NCBI GenBank assembly: GCA_002371115.1
Contig: DFFY01000098.1
Span: 1 to 24,618, forward strand
DNA from: Bacteroidales bacterium UBA3764
GTDB taxonomy: Bacteria; Bacteroidota; Bacteroidia; Bacteroidales; UBA932
Length of the DNA: 24,618 nucleotides
Direction: 5' to 3'
Part shown: one piece after another, positions 23,675 through 24,618 of the stretch
How positions within the stretch are numbered: position 1 is the stretch's first letter
How the letters are laid out: each line of letters opens with the position of its first letter
Made by a program: the position numbers and the translations under genes
Notes under the pieces: model-generated
What the model saw: the letters and a program-made list of their open reading frames with translations, nothing else
Database searches by the model: none
Told to the model about the DNA's origin: nothing

Positions 23675-23758
23675 AGTGTCACTGTCCTTTCTCCCGCTGA
23701 TTTCCGCGAGGAAGTAATTGAAGATGTTAGGAACATGGCGACGAATTACGGATTATGA
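23675..23758 (+). pseudogene. C-terminal stub of a WYL-domain regulator
   Basis: The plus strand encodes SVTVLSPADFREEVIEDVRNMA then TNYGL and TGA at 23756-23758. The pattern V-x-V-L-x-P-x-x-x-R-E-E-V closing with Y-G is the usual C-terminus of WYL-domain transcription regulators. Upstream in frame the sequence no longer looks like a WYL protein, and it runs into the promoter region of the DUF6140-like gene, so only the tail remains. The stop overlaps the exonuclease ATG as ATGA, showing that the intact regulator gene was once translationally coupled to the exonuclease. Confidence 0.55.
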
Positions 23759-24249
23759 GAGACTTCGCAGCCATAGATTTCGAAACAGCCAACGAGCAGC
23801 GTTGTAGTGTGTGCAGTGTGGGTGTGGTAATCGTGCGTGACGGCCAAATCGTGGATTCATTCTATAGCCTGATTCATCCGGAGCCGGAATACTATCAGTG
23901 GTTTTGCCAGAAGGTCCACGGTCTATCGGAGGAGGACACTGAGGATGCGCCAGTTTTCCCGTTTGTCTGGGAGAAAATTGCTCCTAAGATTGAAGGATTA
24001 CCGCTTGTGGCCCACAACAGCCCCTTCGACGAAGGATGCCTGAAAGAGGTGTTCCGTGTCTACCAGATGGACTATCCGGATTACGAGTTCTACGATACGC
24101 TGGCTGCATCCCGCCAACTTTTCGGTTATAGGTTGCCGAATCACCAACTCCAGACAGTGGCGGCTGCGTGTGGCTACGATTTGACAAATCACCATCACGC
24201 ATTAGCGGATGCGGAGGCCTGTGCGCACATTGCGCTCAAGATCTTATAG
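23755..24249 (+). CDS. DnaQ-like 3'-5' exonuclease (DEDDh type)
   Basis: A 164-residue protein with the three exonuclease motifs: DFETAN (Asp8, Glu10), HNSPFD (Asp92) and HHALADAEA (His147, Asp152). These give the full DEDDh set, so the nuclease should be active. It is a stand-alone exonuclease domain like the epsilon-type proofreaders or RNase T relatives; its substrate is unknown. The ATG overlaps the TGA of the WYL stub. A strong hairpin with a T-run follows the stop. With the regulator gone, its present promoter is unclear. Confidence 0.9.
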   Translation: MRDFAAIDFETANEQRCSVCSVGVVIVRDGQIVDSFYSLIHPEPEYYQWFCQKVHGLSEEDTEDAPVFPFVWEKIAPKIEGLPLVAHNSPFDEGCLKEVFRVYQMDYPDYEFYDTLAASRQLFGYRLPNHQLQTVAAACGYDLTNHHHALADAEACAHIALKIL

Positions 24250-24287
24250 AAAAGAGACCAACTCACTTTGAGTCAGGCCTCTTTTTC
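24249..24287. terminator. bidirectional terminator between exonuclease and lptB
   Basis: GAAAAGAGACC pairs with GGCCTCTTTTTC (one mismatch) with an inner ACTCA/TGAGT stem. T-rich sequence follows on both strands (CTCTTTTTCTTTT on plus, CTCTTTTCTATAAG on minus). It lies between convergent genes. A weaker 7-bp stem, CTAAACC/GGTTTAG, follows at 24301-24325. Confidence 0.8.
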
Positions 24288-24349
24288 TTTTACTTATTAA
24301 CTAAACCAACTATTAACCGGTTTAGCTTAATGCAAGTGCCGTGCCAAAC

Positions 24350-24618
24350 TTAAACGTGGTGCTCGTGCTCCACTTCCCGGCGGGCGCGCTCCACGGATTT
24401 GGAGCGTTTGAGCACGAATCCGGAGCCAAGGTATTTGGTGCGCACGTCCTCGTCCGCCGCCAGTTCTTCCGGGGTGCCGGCCTGCAGGATGACACCCTCA
24501 TAAAGCAGGTAGGCGCGGTCTGTGATGGCCAGCGTTTCACCCACGTTGTGGTCCGTGATAATAACGCCGATGTTGCGGTATTTGAGCTTGGCAATGATGT
24601 ACTGGATGTCTTCCACGG
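24350..24618 (-). CDS. lptB: LPS export ABC transporter ATP-binding protein, C-terminal part
   Basis: The last 89 codons or so of an ABC ATPase; the 5' part lies beyond the window. [25 protein letters not shown] contains the H-loop histidine. It is followed by [41 protein letters not shown], the LptB-specific pattern. LptB powers lipopolysaccharide extraction from the inner membrane with LptFG. The protein ends in a His/Glu-rich tail (EVEHEHHV) past the usual LptB end. This gene returns to GC-rich core-like composition and so marks the right border of the accessory zone. Confidence 0.9.
   Translation of the reverse strand, partial: VEDIQYIIAKLKYRNIGVIITDHNVGETLAITDRAYLLYEGVILQAGTPEELAADEDVRTKYLGSGFVLKRSKSVERARREVEHEHHV

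Overview
The window looks like a chromosomal segment of a fairly GC-rich member of the Bacteroidales. Supporting signs are the protein families (a DUF3127 SSB-like protein, a secreted FKBP-type lipoprotein, a long RecQ, an ISAon1-type transposase), several TAnnTTTG promoter boxes of the Bacteroidetes type, and start sites without clear Shine-Dalgarno sequences. An Alistipes-like relative is possible, but I cannot fix the genus.

Positions 1-12461 hold housekeeping genes. After the tail of an unrecognised plus-strand gene and a hairpin between convergent genes, a minus-strand cluster reads, in transcription order: small membrane protein, dnaG, metG, psuG, SPFH/prohibitin-like protein. dnaG and metG overlap by ATGA. 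Upstream lies a second minus-strand pair, FKBP isomerase then DUF3127 SSB-like protein, divergent from recQ (+). recQ converges on another minus-strand pair, a secreted Bacteroidales protein followed by an M16 peptidase (again an ATGA overlap). Two intergenic regions carry GC-rich palindromes of one family, and a related dispersed repeat is built into the metG coding sequence.

Positions 12555-18323 form a tightly packed plus-strand run: an unknown membrane-anchored 706-residue protein, an acyl-CoA synthetase, a dCMP deaminase-family protein and a PDZ/S41 protease, with overlaps of 1 and 4 nt in the last two junctions.

Positions 18324-24349 are a mosaic accessory zone between the S41 protease and lptB. 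It contains an AT-rich acyltransferase, a broken ISAon1/ISL3-like transposase, an unknown helical protein, an AT-rich uracil-DNA-glycosylase-like protein, a decayed ParE-like ATPase fragment, a metallophosphoesterase, a small DUF6140-like protein, the C-terminal stub of a WYL regulator and a DnaQ-like 3'-5' exonuclease. The most striking signal is a palindrome GCCA-N5-TGGC. By my manual scan it occurs only three times in the window, each time just upstream of a minus-strand accessory gene, which suggests a small local regulon. The window ends inside lptB. I saw no tRNA, rRNA or CRISPR array.
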